From assembly GCA_913776195.1 (NCBI GenBank), contig CAJYMH010000006.1:205631-269630 (forward strand): a stretch of 64,000 nt of DNA, read 5' to 3'. A program made the translations under genes and the position numbers. This DNA is from an uncultured Caulobacter sp. (GTDB lineage Bacteria; Pseudomonadota; Alphaproteobacteria; Caulobacterales; Caulobacteraceae). Below are positions 51,686-60,105 of the stretch, piece after piece. How positions within the stretch are numbered: position 1 is the first letter of the stretch; every line of letters starts with the position of its first letter. A model generated the notes under the pieces. It made no database searches. It saw only the letters and a program-made list of their open reading frames with translations, and was not told the origin of the DNA.

Positions 51686-51905
51686 TCGCCTGCATGGCCG
51701 ACAGGGCCTGGCCCGGCGCGCCCTTTTCGGGATCGCCGAAGGCGCGCCCATAGGTCTTCACCCGGTCCGTCACCGAACCGAGGAACTCCCCTTCCCATTC
51801 GGAAAGCTCGACGCCCGCCTTGTCGGCGGTGCGCTTGGCGCGCTTGAGCGCGTTGAGGGCGGCCCGTCTGGCCGCCTCGTACCGGTCTGGAAGCTTGCGC
51901 TTCAG
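51588..51905 (-). CDS. Basic protein downstream of gapR, no canonical start codon
   Basis: The frame after the gapR stop codon encodes RKLPDRYEAARRAALNALKR, then GVELSEWEGEFLGSVTDRVK and a Lys/Arg-rich tail (EKPRGEKAARTFRRKRP). Its composition and codon use look coding along the whole length, yet the first ATG/GTG/TTG in frame is an internal GTG at 51773. A CTG at 51905, five codons after the gapR TAA, would give 105 aa; translation might also restart from gapR. Function unknown. Confidence 0.55.
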   Translation of the reverse strand: MKRKLPDRYEAARRAALNALKRAKRTADKAGVELSEWEGEFLGSVTDRVKTYGRAFGDPEKGAPGQALSAMQAIKLKEIAAKAKGEKPRGEKAARTFRRKRPSGD

Positions 51906-51914
51906 AGCCCGTCC

Positions 51915-52181
51915 TTACAGCCCGCCGAGGGCGGACAGGTAGAGGTCGAGGATCGCCTCTTCTTCCTGCCGCTTGGCGCGGTCCTGCTTCAGCAGGCGGA
52001 CGACCTTGCGCAGGATCTTGACGTCGAAGCCGTTGCCCTTGGCCTCGGCGTAGACTTCCTTGATCTGCTCGGCGACCTCGGCCTTCTCGACCTCCAGGCG
52101 CTCGATGCGATCGATGATGCTCTTCAGCTGGCCCTGAGCGGTGGAGTTCAGAACGTCAACGGAAGCGGAGTCGTCGGCCAT
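51915..52181 (-). CDS. gapR: Nucleoid-associated protein GapR (DUF2312)
   Basis: GapR binds overtwisted, AT-rich DNA in front of replication and transcription machinery and is essential or important in Caulobacter. The 88-aa protein has the family pattern [40 protein letters not shown] and [20 protein letters not shown], a helical dimer. It lies close to tacA, as in Caulobacter. Confidence 0.95.
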   Translation of the reverse strand: MADDSASVDVLNSTAQGQLKSIIDRIERLEVEKAEVAEQIKEVYAEAKGNGFDVKILRKVVRLLKQDRAKRQEEEAILDLYLSALGGL

Positions 52182-52269
52182 GGAGAAATGCTCTCATAAG
52201 TCAGAGGTCGTCAGAGGCGGCGGACCATAATCGCGCGGCGGGCCGCCCACAACAGGAGTCCGGACAAAC

Positions 52270-52300
52270 GAAAAGAACCGGCCGTCACCGGCCGGTTCTC
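52270..52300 (-). terminator. Rho-independent terminator after rpmJ
   Basis: On the minus strand GAGAACCGGCC-GGTGAC-GGCCGGTTCTTTTCG: an 11-bp stem followed by a T-run. It ends the rpmJ transcript before gapR. Confidence 0.85.
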
Positions 52301-52346
52301 AGTCGAATTCTGCGCTCGGCGCGTCGAAGCGCCGATGGCGGCTTTC

Positions 52347-52472
52347 TTAGCCTTGCTTGGCTTTGAAGCGCGGGTCGGTCTTGTTGATGACGTAGATGCG
52401 GCCCTTGCGGCGGACCAGCTTGCAATCGCGGTGACGCGACTTCAGCGACTTGAGCGAGCTACGAACCTTCAT
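52347..52472 (-). CDS. rpmJ: 50S ribosomal protein bL36
   Basis: A 41-aa protein: [20 protein letters not shown] then [20 protein letters not shown]. This is bL36 of the long, alternative type with one cysteine rather than the zinc-binding four-residue set. It is too short for most ORF cut-offs. It has its own terminator (52,270-52,300). Confidence 0.93.
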   Translation of the reverse strand: MKVRSSLKSLKSRHRDCKLVRRKGRIYVINKTDPRFKAKQG

Positions 52473-52667
52473 GATCTCGACCGTCTTACTTGCTGCTGCG
52501 GGGGCCGCCGTCGCGCAGCGATAGGCGCTGACGAGGCTTCCCGGTTAATTCCAGAGGGCGGGCGTATAGGCGGACATTGGCCGGGAGTCAATTGCGGCGG
52601 GACTTCGGCGGCTGGCTGTCGTCCTTGTGATTGAACGATTTCGCGCGAAGCCGCTAGCCTCCGCCTC

Positions 52668-53924
52668 ATGCTTCGTCGTTCGTTCGTCTTTTCCGCCGCC
52701 GCCCTCGCCGGGACCGGCGTGTCTCTCACCTCCGCCCGCTCGCAGAGCTCGGCCTTCGCCAGTTCGGGCGATCCGTTGTTCGACGCCTGGAGGGCCGACT
52801 TCTACGACCGCTCGGTCCAGGCCGGCTGGCCGGCCGAGCTGCTGCAGACTCAATTCGCGGGCCTGACGCCTGATCCGGGCGTGTCCAGCTCCGACGCCAA
52901 GCAGCCGGAATTCTCTCGCCCCGTCAGCGACTATCTGCGCGGCGTGGTCAGCGACGAGCGGGTCGGCATCGGGCGCGGCAAGCTGCAGACCCTGGGTTTC
53001 CTGCCGCACGTTGAGCAGCGCTTCGGCGTACCCAAGGAGATTCTGGTCGCCGTCTGGGCCATGGAATCGGCCTTCGGCAAGATCCAGGGGAACAAGGACG
53101 TGCTGCGCTCACTGGCGACCCTGGCCGCTCAGGGCCGCCGTCGCTCCTGGGCGGAGGGCGAACTCTACGCCTGCCTGAAGATCATCGCCTCGGGCGAGGT
53201 GACCCGTGACCGTCTGAAGGGCTCGTGGGCGGGGGCGATGGGCCAGACCCAGTTCCTGCCCAGCAACTACCTCTCCACCGCCGTTGATGAAGACGGCGAC
53301 GGCAAGCGCGACATCTGGAGCTCGGACGCCGACGCCCTGGCCTCGGCCGCAAGCCTGCTGGCCAAGGGCGGCTGGCAGCGCGGCGTGGGCTGGGCGCGGG
53401 AGGTCGTGCTGCCGGAAGATTTCGATTACGGCCAGACGGAAGAAACCCGGATACCTGTGAGACAATGGCTATCGCAGGGCGTGCGCCGGGCCGACGGCCT
53501 GGCGTTCAGCACAGCGGACACGGCGGCGGACGCCAACCTGCTGCTGCCGGCCGGCGCGGCGGGGCCGGCGTTCCTGGCGCTGCCGAACCACTACGCGATC
53601 CGCAAGTACAACAACTCCACCTCCTACGCCCTGGGCATCGGCCTGCTGGCCGACCGCATGGGCGGCGACGGGCCGCTGCGCACGCCCTGGCCGGTGGAGG
53701 CGCCTATGTCGCTTGCGGACCGTCAGGCGGCGCAGGTGGCGCTGGCGAACCTGGGCTTCGATCCCGGGGCGCCGGACGGGGTGATCGGAGCGGGCACGCG
53801 CAAGGCCCTGCGCGCCTGGCAGAAGACGGCGGGCGTGCCAGCGGACGGCTATCTGTCAGCGGACATGGTGCGCCGACTTCAGGCGGCGGTGAACTTCGGC
53901 GTGGCGGTCCCGCCGCCGCGATAG
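52668..53924 (+). CDS. Lytic murein transglycosylase (MltB-like) with peptidoglycan-binding domain
   Basis: The 418-aa exported protein starts with a signal peptide (LRRSFVFSAAALAGTGVSLT). The catalytic domain has Glu133 in VWAMESAFGKIQGNKDVLRS and AGAMGQTQFLPSNYLSTAVD; the C-terminal 70 residues form a peptidoglycan-binding domain (VALANLGFDPGAPDGVIGAG). It cleaves glycan strands to form 1,6-anhydroMurNAc ends. It lies between rpmJ and an MFS gene. Confidence 0.93.
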   Translation: MLRRSFVFSAAALAGTGVSLTSARSQSSAFASSGDPLFDAWRADFYDRSVQAGWPAELLQTQFAGLTPDPGVSSSDAKQPEFSRPVSDYLRGVVSDERVGIGRGKLQTLGFLPHVEQRFGVPKEILVAVWAMESAFGKIQGNKDVLRSLATLAAQGRRRSWAEGELYACLKIIASGEVTRDRLKGSWAGAMGQTQFLPSNYLSTAVDEDGDGKRDIWSSDADALASAASLLAKGGWQRGVGWAREVVLPEDFDYGQTEETRIPVRQWLSQGVRRADGLAFSTADTAADANLLLPAGAAGPAFLALPNHYAIRKYNNSTSYALGIGLLADRMGGDGPLRTPWPVEAPMSLADRQAAQVALANLGFDPGAPDGVIGAGTRKALRAWQKTAGVPADGYLSADMVRRLQAAVNFGVAVPPPR

Positions 53925-53927
53925 GGC

Positions 53928-55229
53928 CTAGACGCCGCCCTCGTCGCTGCGTTCGAGCATCGACAGGGTGGCCTCATCATCGCCGGCCGGCTTGGTCCCC
54001 GCCTCGCGCAGGACGGCGTTCTTGAGGGCGTAGACCAGCAGTCCGCCGAGAATCGCGGCGTTCAGCAAGAACGGGGCGGGATGCACCGCCTCGTAAAGCC
54101 AGACGAAGAACGGGGCGAAGATCACGTTCAGGCCGTTGATCGCCCCGATGGCGCCGGCCGCCCGCGCCTGTTCGTGCATCATGACCGACAGAGAAGCGCC
54201 GGCGGTGAAGCCGGGCCGCAGGAAGCCGTAGCCCAGACTGGCCACGGCGAAGGCGATGACCACCACGCTGTAGGTGGGCGCGAAGGCTGTGACGAGATTG
54301 GCTCCGCAAGCCAGGGCCACGCCCCAGCGCATCAGGTCGCGCGGCGACATGTTGAACATGCGGATCAGCGACCACTGGGCCAGCAGCCCGGCCGCCGCGC
54401 CCGCCATCATGGCCACGGCGGTGAAGCCCTGCGCCTGCAGCGGCGAGACGCCGAGCTTGTCGATGATCATGAAGCCCAGGGTCTGGGTCTGCACCGTCTG
54501 GCACAGGGCGGCCATGAAGCCGAAGATCAGGAAGGGCAGCAGGCGGGGGTCGCGCCACAACGGCGCCTCGCCCGAGCGGGCGAACAGGCTGAAGGGCTTC
54601 TTCTCGCGCTTGGCGACCGGCTTGGGTTCGTCGTTGGGCAGGTATTTGAGCACCGCCAGCAGGGCGATGAAGGCCAACAGAGCGAAGCCGTAGAGCGGCC
54701 CCGCCAGGGTCACCACCGGCAGGACGAACAGCGGCGCCAGGGCCGGACCGACGATGGTGCCGAGGCCGAAGGCGCTGGCCAGGCCGGCCATGGCCTGCGT
54801 CCTCTCGCCGCGCCCGGTGCGCTCGGCCACATAGGCCTGGATCGCCGGGTTCGAGGCCGAGCCGATCATGCCGAAGATCGCTCGCGCCAGCAGGAACATG
54901 ACGAAGATCGCCATGACCGGCGCCCAGTGATGCAGGCCCGCGCTGACCACCAGGCCGCATAGGGTCATGGACAGGGTGAAGCCCCCAAGACCCAGCAAAA
55001 TCATGGGCTTACGCCCACGGATGTCCGATTGCCGCGCCCAAAAGGGTGAGCCGACCGCCCACAAAAGCGCCGAAAGCGAGAAGATCGCCGCCACCATGGG
55101 GTCGGGAATGCCGATCTCGCGGCCGATGGCGGGAAGTACGGAAAGCAGACCGGTATTGCCGATCGCGACCACGATCGAGGCCGAGAACAGCAGAGCGAAG
55201 ATGCGTTTGGGCAGCCTCTGTTCGGTCAT
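53928..55229 (-). CDS. Major facilitator superfamily transporter
   Basis: A twelve-helix MFS protein of 433 aa. LLSVLPAIGREIGIPDPMVA, then the loop 2-3 motif WARQSDIRGRKPMILLGLGG, and RTQAMAGLASAFGLGTIVGP (motif C-like) fit the drug:H+ antiporter-1 branch. Substrate unknown. ATG 55229 is chosen; a 20-residue longer form is possible. It is convergent with the transglycosylase gene (3 nt). Confidence 0.82.
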   Translation of the reverse strand: MTEQRLPKRIFALLFSASIVVAIGNTGLLSVLPAIGREIGIPDPMVAAIFSLSALLWAVGSPFWARQSDIRGRKPMILLGLGGFTLSMTLCGLVVSAGLHHWAPVMAIFVMFLLARAIFGMIGSASNPAIQAYVAERTGRGERTQAMAGLASAFGLGTIVGPALAPLFVLPVVTLAGPLYGFALLAFIALLAVLKYLPNDEPKPVAKREKKPFSLFARSGEAPLWRDPRLLPFLIFGFMAALCQTVQTQTLGFMIIDKLGVSPLQAQGFTAVAMMAGAAAGLLAQWSLIRMFNMSPRDLMRWGVALACGANLVTAFAPTYSVVVIAFAVASLGYGFLRPGFTAGASLSVMMHEQARAAGAIGAINGLNVIFAPFFVWLYEAVHPAPFLLNAAILGGLLVYALKNAVLREAGTKPAGDDEATLSMLERSDEGGV

Positions 55230-55293
55230 GCGAACGGTTGTTAGGCCGCTTCCCCCGCGTCGCGCAATGGCGGCCTGAGGACCGCTCACCTTG

Positions 55294-55308
55294 GATTAAG
55301 CATTAATC
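55294..55308. promoter_or_regulatory. Palindrome upstream of motA
   Basis: GATTAAGCATTAATC is a perfect inverted repeat (GATTAA-GCA-TTAATC) 45 nt before the motA start. It contains two TTAA half-sites, as CtrA sites do, but with 3 nt rather than 7 between them, so the binding protein is not clear. Confidence 0.4.
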
Positions 55309-55353
55309 GGCATGTTGAACGCCTGAAATCCGGCCCAAAGGCGTCCCCCACCC

Positions 55354-56223
55354 ATGTTCCAGATCATCGGCATCGTCCTGCTGTTCGCGCTGGTCTTCGG
55401 CAGCTACATCATTTCCGGCGGCAAGATGGACGTGATCATGCACGCCCTGCCGCACGAGATGATGGCGATCGGCGGCGCCGGCGTGGCGGCGTTCCTGATC
55501 TCCAACTCCATGACCGTGATCAAGGGCGTGGGCGGCGGCATGGCCAAGGTGTTCTCCGGCCCCAAGTGGAAGGCGGCGGACTATCGCGACCTGCTGAGCC
55601 TGCTGTTCCAACTGACCAAGACGATGAAGTCCAAGGGCGTCATCGCCCTGGAAGCGCACATCGAAAAGCCGGCCGACAGCACCATCTTCTCGCGCTACCC
55701 GAAGCTGATGAAGGACCACTTCGCCATCGACTTCATCTGCGACACGCTGCGGATGATGACCATGAACCTGGAGGATCCGCACCAGGTCGAAGATGCGATG
55801 GAGAAGCAGCTGGAGAAGCACCACCACGAGGCCCTGGCTCCGTCGCACGCCCTGCAGAACATGGCCGACGCCCTGCCCGCCCTGGGCATCGTGGCCGCCG
55901 TGCTGGGGGTCATCAAGACCATGGGCTCGATCACCGAGCCGCCGGCCGTCCTGGGCGGCATGATCGGCGGCGCCCTCGTCGGCACCTTCCTCGGCGTGTT
56001 CCTGGCCTATGGCCTGGTCGGCCCGTTCGCGGCCCGCATGAAGGATGTGATCGAGGAGGAAGGCGCCTTCTACAAGATCATCCAGTCGGTGCTGGTCGCC
56101 CACCTGCACGGCAACGCCGCCCAGATCTCCGTCGAGATCGGCCGCGGCGATATTCCGAGCTCCGCCCAGCCAAGCTTCCTGGAACTTGAAGCCGCCCTGC
56201 AGGCCCTGCCCGCCGAGGCCTAA
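55354..56223 (+). CDS. motA: Flagellar motor stator protein MotA
   Basis: MotA and MotB form the proton channel that turns the flagellum. Four membrane helices (about 3-22, 32-50, 170-190 and 203-223) and the large cytoplasmic loop are present. Charged loop residues that contact the rotor (FSRYPKLMKDHFAIDFICDT) and the ALPALGIVAAVLGVIKTMGS helix are conserved. The length of 289 aa is typical. No motB gene is nearby, as in Caulobacter, where motA and motB are separate. Confidence 0.96.
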   Translation: MFQIIGIVLLFALVFGSYIISGGKMDVIMHALPHEMMAIGGAGVAAFLISNSMTVIKGVGGGMAKVFSGPKWKAADYRDLLSLLFQLTKTMKSKGVIALEAHIEKPADSTIFSRYPKLMKDHFAIDFICDTLRMMTMNLEDPHQVEDAMEKQLEKHHHEALAPSHALQNMADALPALGIVAAVLGVIKTMGSITEPPAVLGGMIGGALVGTFLGVFLAYGLVGPFAARMKDVIEEEGAFYKIIQSVLVAHLHGNAAQISVEIGRGDIPSSAQPSFLELEAALQALPAEA

Positions 56224-56328
56224 GGGCCTGGGTCCTGGGCTGGCGGCGCATTAAGAGTCTCTAACTTGCGCGGCCCATCAAACGGGGCAATCGTCGCCTC
56301 AAGTCATAACAGACAGGGGCTGACGTCC

Positions 56329-56610
56329 ATGACCACCGAACTGATCCGCAAGCTGGCCGTCGTCGGCGCTGTCGCGGCCGCCCTGGGCCTGTCGGCCTGC
56401 GGCAAGGAAGAGCACTCCGAGGGCGGCGAGGGCCATTCGGCCACGCAGCAGCCCGCCGGCACCACCACCGAGGAGGCCGCCGCCGCCGCCCGCGCCGCCG
56501 CCGAGGACGCCAGCACCGTGGCGGCCCCTTCCGACGCCCCCGCTGAAGCCCAGGCACCCGCCGACGCTCCCGCCACGGCCGAGAAGCCGACGGAAGAGAA
56601 GCCGCACTAG
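56329..56610 (+). CDS. Small Ala/Glu-rich lipoprotein
   Basis: The 93-aa product has a lipoprotein signal (LAVVGAVAAALGLSACGKEE) with the lipidated Cys in LSAC. The mature part is low-complexity: Ala, Glu, Pro and Thr (EEAAAAARAAAEDASTVAAP), suited to an extended tether in the periplasm. Function unknown. ATG 56329 follows a weak AGGGG site. Confidence 0.65.
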   Translation: MTTELIRKLAVVGAVAAALGLSACGKEEHSEGGEGHSATQQPAGTTTEEAAAAARAAAEDASTVAAPSDAPAEAQAPADAPATAEKPTEEKPH

Positions 56611-56614
56611 ACGG

Positions 56615-56758
56615 CTATAGGTCTTCGATACGCTCCAGGCGCGCGCGTCTGGAGCGCCTTTGCCCCCGCAGCCACCGACGCACATGCGGCTCCACGCTGG
56701 GCCATGCGATCAGGGCGGCGAAGCCCAGCATGACGATGATCGCCAGAGATAGGTTCAT
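56615..56758 (-). CDS. Possible small membrane protein (47 aa)
   Basis: ATG 56758 follows GGGAGAGGA, one of the best ribosome-binding sites in the region. The product starts MNLSLAIIVMLGFAALIAWP, a single membrane helix, and continues to a basic tail (HVRRWLRGQRRSRRARLERI) ending EDL. It is convergent with the lipoprotein gene. An 8-bp inverted repeat (CGCTCCAG...CTGGAGCG) near its 3' end could also be a terminator for the lipoprotein gene. Confidence 0.5.
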   Translation of the reverse strand: MNLSLAIIVMLGFAALIAWPSVEPHVRRWLRGQRRSRRARLERIEDL

Positions 56759-56877
56759 GGTCCTCTCCCGCCCCTAAACAGGATGGCGGAACCCTATCAT
56801 GGTTAAATGGCGGTTCACCATGAAACCGTGACGCCATAGGCGTTAGCGGGCTTCGTAGTTTAAAAGCCGGGCGGAAA

Positions 56878-58662
56878 ATGACCGAAACGCCCCCTTCCTC
56901 ACCGCTGTCCTGGCGCGACGACGGCCTGCCGGCCTCGCGGCTCTACGGCGACGTCTATTTTTCCAGCGACGATGGCCTGGCCGAAACCGAGGCGGTGTTC
57001 CTTCAAGGCTGCGGTCTGCCGGAGGGCTGGCGCGGACGCGACCGCTTCGTGGTCGGGGAGCTGGGCTTCGGCACAGGCCTGAATATCGCCGCCCTGCTCG
57101 ACCTATGGCGGCGAGAGCGGCCGACGGGCGGTCAACTGCACATCTTCTCCATCGAGGCCCATCCGATCACCGCCGAGGAGGCCGCTCGCGCCCTGTCGCG
57201 CTGGCCCCGGATCGCCGAGGCGTCCAAGGCCTTGATCGACCATTGGCCGGGCCAGGCGACAGGCTTTCATCGCGTGGAGCTGCCCGAGTTCGACGCTGTG
57301 CTGGATCTGGCCGTCATGGACGCCGCGGCGGCGCTGACGGCGTGGAGCGGCATGGCCGACGCCTGGTTCCTGGACGGCTTCTCGCCCGCCCTGAACCCGG
57401 CCATGTGGAGCGACGAGGTCCTGGCCCTGGTCGCCCAACGCTCCGCGCCGGGCGCGCGGGCGGCCACCTTCACCGTGGCGGGACAGGTGCGGCGCGGGCT
57501 TACGGCGGCGGGTTTCACGGCGGAGAAAAAGCCGGGCCATGGCCGCAAGCGCGAACGACTGGAGGCGCATCTGCCCTCTGCCCCGGCGGCGGTTTCGAAA
57601 CCCGCGCCGCATGTGGCGATCATCGGCGCCGGGATCGCCGGCGCAGCCGCCGCACGAGCGGTGCGCGCCCTGGGCGGCGAGGTGACGATTCTGGATCCGC
57701 GCGGGTTGGGAGGCGCGGCTTCCGGCAATCCGGCGGCCTTGGCGACCCCGCGCCTCGACGCCGGGGACGGCCCGGCGGGGCGGCTGTTCGCCCAGGCCAT
57801 CCGCCGGTCGGCGGCGCTCTATGCCGAGGTTCCCGGCGCGATCATCGCCCAAGGCGTGATGCAGTTGGAGGCCAAGGAGAAGGACGCCGGCCGGTTTGAT
57901 CGCATCGCCGCCTCTTCCCTGTTCGAACCTGGCGCCCTGACGCGGCTGGACGGTACGGCGGCGGCGAAAGCCCTGGGCGAAGCGGAAGCGCCCGGCGCGC
58001 TGAAGATGGAGGAGGCCTTGGTGATCCAGCCGGCCGCCGCCTTGGCCGCCTGGGCCGGCGAGGTCCTGCGCGTCGCGGCGGCCGCCCTGGAGCGTGACAA
58101 GGACGGCTGGCGGCTGCTGGACGCCGAGGGCGGCGAAATCCTGCGCGCCGACGCGGTGATCCTGGCGGCCGGCATGGGGACGAGCGACCTGCATCCGGCG
58201 ACGGCGCTGCAGCCGGTCCGAGGGCAGGCCACCTTCACGGAAGAGGTTCCTGCCCCCGCCGCCGCGGCCTTCGGCGGCTATGTGATCCCGACGCGGGAGG
58301 GCGGCGTGCTTTTCGGCGCTACGCATGACCGCGATGTGACCGACGAAGAGCGCCGGACCGAGGACGACGCGCGCAATCTGGCGGTCCTGGCCGCCCGCGC
58401 GCCGCGCCTCGCAGATCGGCTGACCGGCGTCCCCCTGCAATCGCGCGCGGCGATCCGGGCCACGACGCCGGATCGGCTGCCGTCAGCGGGCGCGGTGGAT
58501 GAGGGGCTGTATATCCTGACCGGCATGGGCTCTCGCGGGTTCTGCGCGGCGCCGCTGCTGGCGGAGCATCTGGCCGCCCTGATCCTGGGCGCGCCTTCGC
58601 CCCTGCCCCGCGAACTGGCGGCGGCAGTCAACCCTGGGCGGTTCGCCGCACGTCGCCCCTAA
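56878..58662 (+). CDS. mnmC: tRNA 5-methylaminomethyl-2-thiouridine modification enzyme MnmC (bifunctional)
   Basis: MnmC completes mnm5s2U at the wobble position of certain tRNAs. The N-terminal methyltransferase domain has VVGELGFGTGLNIAALLDLW near residue 60 and AWFLDGFSPALNPAMWSDEV; the C-terminal FAD-dependent domain starts at about 248 with AIIGAGIAGAAAARAVRALG and ends with GLYILTGMGSRGFCAAPLLA. Both halves are intact in 594 aa. The gene is followed by a small unknown gene. Confidence 0.95.
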   Translation: MTETPPSSPLSWRDDGLPASRLYGDVYFSSDDGLAETEAVFLQGCGLPEGWRGRDRFVVGELGFGTGLNIAALLDLWRRERPTGGQLHIFSIEAHPITAEEAARALSRWPRIAEASKALIDHWPGQATGFHRVELPEFDAVLDLAVMDAAAALTAWSGMADAWFLDGFSPALNPAMWSDEVLALVAQRSAPGARAATFTVAGQVRRGLTAAGFTAEKKPGHGRKRERLEAHLPSAPAAVSKPAPHVAIIGAGIAGAAAARAVRALGGEVTILDPRGLGGAASGNPAALATPRLDAGDGPAGRLFAQAIRRSAALYAEVPGAIIAQGVMQLEAKEKDAGRFDRIAASSLFEPGALTRLDGTAAAKALGEAEAPGALKMEEALVIQPAAALAAWAGEVLRVAAAALERDKDGWRLLDAEGGEILRADAVILAAGMGTSDLHPATALQPVRGQATFTEEVPAPAAAAFGGYVIPTREGGVLFGATHDRDVTDEERRTEDDARNLAVLAARAPRLADRLTGVPLQSRAAIRATTPDRLPSAGAVDEGLYILTGMGSRGFCAAPLLAEHLAALILGAPSPLPRELAAAVNPGRFAARRP

Positions 58663-58776
58663 GCCTCTGACCACACGCGATTTTGTCGCAGGGGGGACGC
58701 GCACGGTTAAGACAATGGTTGCTGTCGGCGCCCTATGGTGGCGCTCGATTCGATCAACGCCTTTTGGGGTAAGGCC

Positions 58777-59121
58777 ATGTCCGCAGCTCAGCCGGAAATC
58801 ACCGTCGACACCGTCAGCGCCGTTCTGAAGGCCCTGACCGGGGAGATGGCTATCGCCTCCCAGTCGTGCTGCCACCTGGACGACGCCCTGGGCCGCATTC
58901 TCGAGGCGACACCGGTCGAAGGCCGTATGGCGGTGATGCAGGAGTTGCACACGGTGGATATGCTGGCCCAGCGGGTCACCGCCATGGCCGATTTCACTCA
59001 CAAACTGTCCCAGTCCCTGGCCCAGAGCGGCGGGCTGGACGTGGACGGCGCGCTGGCGACTATCACCCTGGGCGAGGTCGCCGAACGCATGCGGGCTGCG
59101 ATCTCGGCGGACGCCGCCTGA
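58777..59121 (+). CDS. Helical protein of unknown function
   Basis: A 114-aa, all-helical protein (TVDTVSAVLKALTGEMAIAS, AQRVTAMADFTHKLSQSLAQ) with neighbouring cysteines in SQSCCHLDDA. No family is recognised. ATG 58777 (MSAAQPEITV) is used; the frame opens at 58735. A weak CtrA-like half-site (GGTTAAGACAATGG) lies upstream. It could be a cell-pole or chemotaxis accessory protein, but this is speculation from composition alone. Confidence 0.55.
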   Translation: MSAAQPEITVDTVSAVLKALTGEMAIASQSCCHLDDALGRILEATPVEGRMAVMQELHTVDMLAQRVTAMADFTHKLSQSLAQSGGLDVDGALATITLGEVAERMRAAISADAA

Positions 59122-59246
59122 TTGTCCGCGTCGTAAACGCGACAAAGGCTAAACTTATCGGGCGCTTGTGAGTTTATAGCGCCGCAAAATCCGCACTGCT
59201 CTGGGTGACGTCAAAATCTGCTCTCCACTTCAACGGAGAACAGTGA

Positions 59247-59588
59247 ATGACGATCTCGACTGCAATTTCCCAGACGGCCAAGCCGGCGGCGAACACCAAT
59301 ACCGTGCTGTTTGGTCCTGTGCCCGAAGGTCTTCGGGCTTCCGTGATTGTGTCTGGCGTGAACCAGAGCATGAGCAGCACGTCCAAGGCATTTATTGCCG
59401 TCAGTCAGAATAGTGATCCCTCCAGCCCAGGCTCGGACTGGATCGAGTACGGCCGCTAGATCGCCAGCAACGGCGGCGGTCTCGAACGCACCTGCAAATT
59501 CCTGAAGCCCGGCGATCACCTCGTCGTCCGCTCGAGCGACGGCGCCATCGCCTTCCGCGTCGATGGCTTGCAAGGGGACAACGTCTAA
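59247..59588 (+). pseudogene. Phage-tail-like gene interrupted by an amber codon
   Basis: The frame from ATG 59247 gives TISTAISQTAKPAANTNTVL ... SDWIEYGR, then TAG (59,457-59,459), then continues IASNGGGLERTCKFLKPGDH ... AFRVDGLQGDNV. Both halves read as one protein of about 113 aa, of a type found next to phage tail fibre genes (an IEYD..I..GG.LERT..L..GD...V pattern). Restoring TAG to CAG (Gln) would repair it. The stop is likely a single C-to-T change. Confidence 0.7.
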
Positions 59589-59933
59589 TGGGGGCGTTTT
59601 ATTGGGGAAGCACGCCTTCACACGACAGAGGCATCAAGGCTGTTCAACGTGGCGTCGCAACCTTTGATAATACCGGCGGTCCGGGGGCATGACGACTGAA
59701 GCCACGATCAGCCCAGTCGATACTACGAAAGCGTTCGTTCTGGTTTCCGCTGAAGCGCCAGCCGCCCCCCCCCCTATTTCCCGGGCATCGCTCACGTCGC
59801 TGCGCAACTCATAGATGCGACAACCGTGCGGTTTACGAGATCAACGACGATTGGCGCTCCAATCAATGTCATTGCTTGGCAGGTCGTGAGTTCAACTGCC
59901 CCTAAACATCAACGAGCACTGGCGGTAAAATAA
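59588..59933 (+). pseudogene. Phage-tail-like gene with two frameshifts
   Basis: The first frame, starting at the TAATG of 59,586-59,590, gives IKAVQRGVATFDNTGGPGA then TGA. A second frame from ATG 59689 gives TTEATISPVDTTKAFVLVSA. After a run of ten C (59,765-59,774) a third frame gives YFPGIAHVAAQLIDATTVRF, TRSTTIGAPINVIAWQVVSS and ends at TAA 59,931. These read as one phage protein (IKSIQRG..., VD.TKSFV, LT..TTV.FTR, AWQVVEF pattern) broken at a G5 and a C10 tract. Confidence 0.7.
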
Positions 59934-59961
59934 GCCGGATCGCTTAAACTGTGAGGGGAAA

Positions 59962-60036
59962 TGGTGGACGCGACAGGGATTGAACCTGTGACCCCCTCGA
60001 TGTCAACGAGGTGCTCTCCCGCTGAGCTACGCGTCC
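59962..60036 (-). tRNA. tRNA-Val (GAC), CCA encoded
   Basis: The minus strand begins GGACGCGTAGCTCAGCGGGA, has an anticodon stem CCTCG/CGAGG with loop TTGACAT (anticodon GAC), the T-arm ACAGG-TTCAATC-CCTGT, and acceptor end CGCGTCC followed by A and CCA. All stems pair without mismatches. The phage remnant lies right at its 3' side, a common integration site. Confidence 0.96.
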
Positions 60037-60105
60037 GCCGGAGCAACCAAAAGGCTGCGGGAGGCGGGGGATATAGCCCCCGCCTTTTGCCGTGGCAAGC
60101 CTGTT

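Noticed and set aside
56607..56837. A 76-codon minus-strand frame overlapping the small membrane protein
   Set aside because: The 47-codon frame in the same place has a far better ribosome-binding site and a membrane helix; the longer frame has neither.
58700..58735. A CtrA box before the small helical protein gene
   Set aside because: GGTTAAGACAATGGTT has one good TTAA half, but the second half does not match; too weak to list as a site.
59211..59621. A 136-codon minus-strand frame across the phage remnant
   Set aside because: The plus-strand frames match phage protein patterns when repaired; the minus frame resembles nothing and has no ribosome-binding site.
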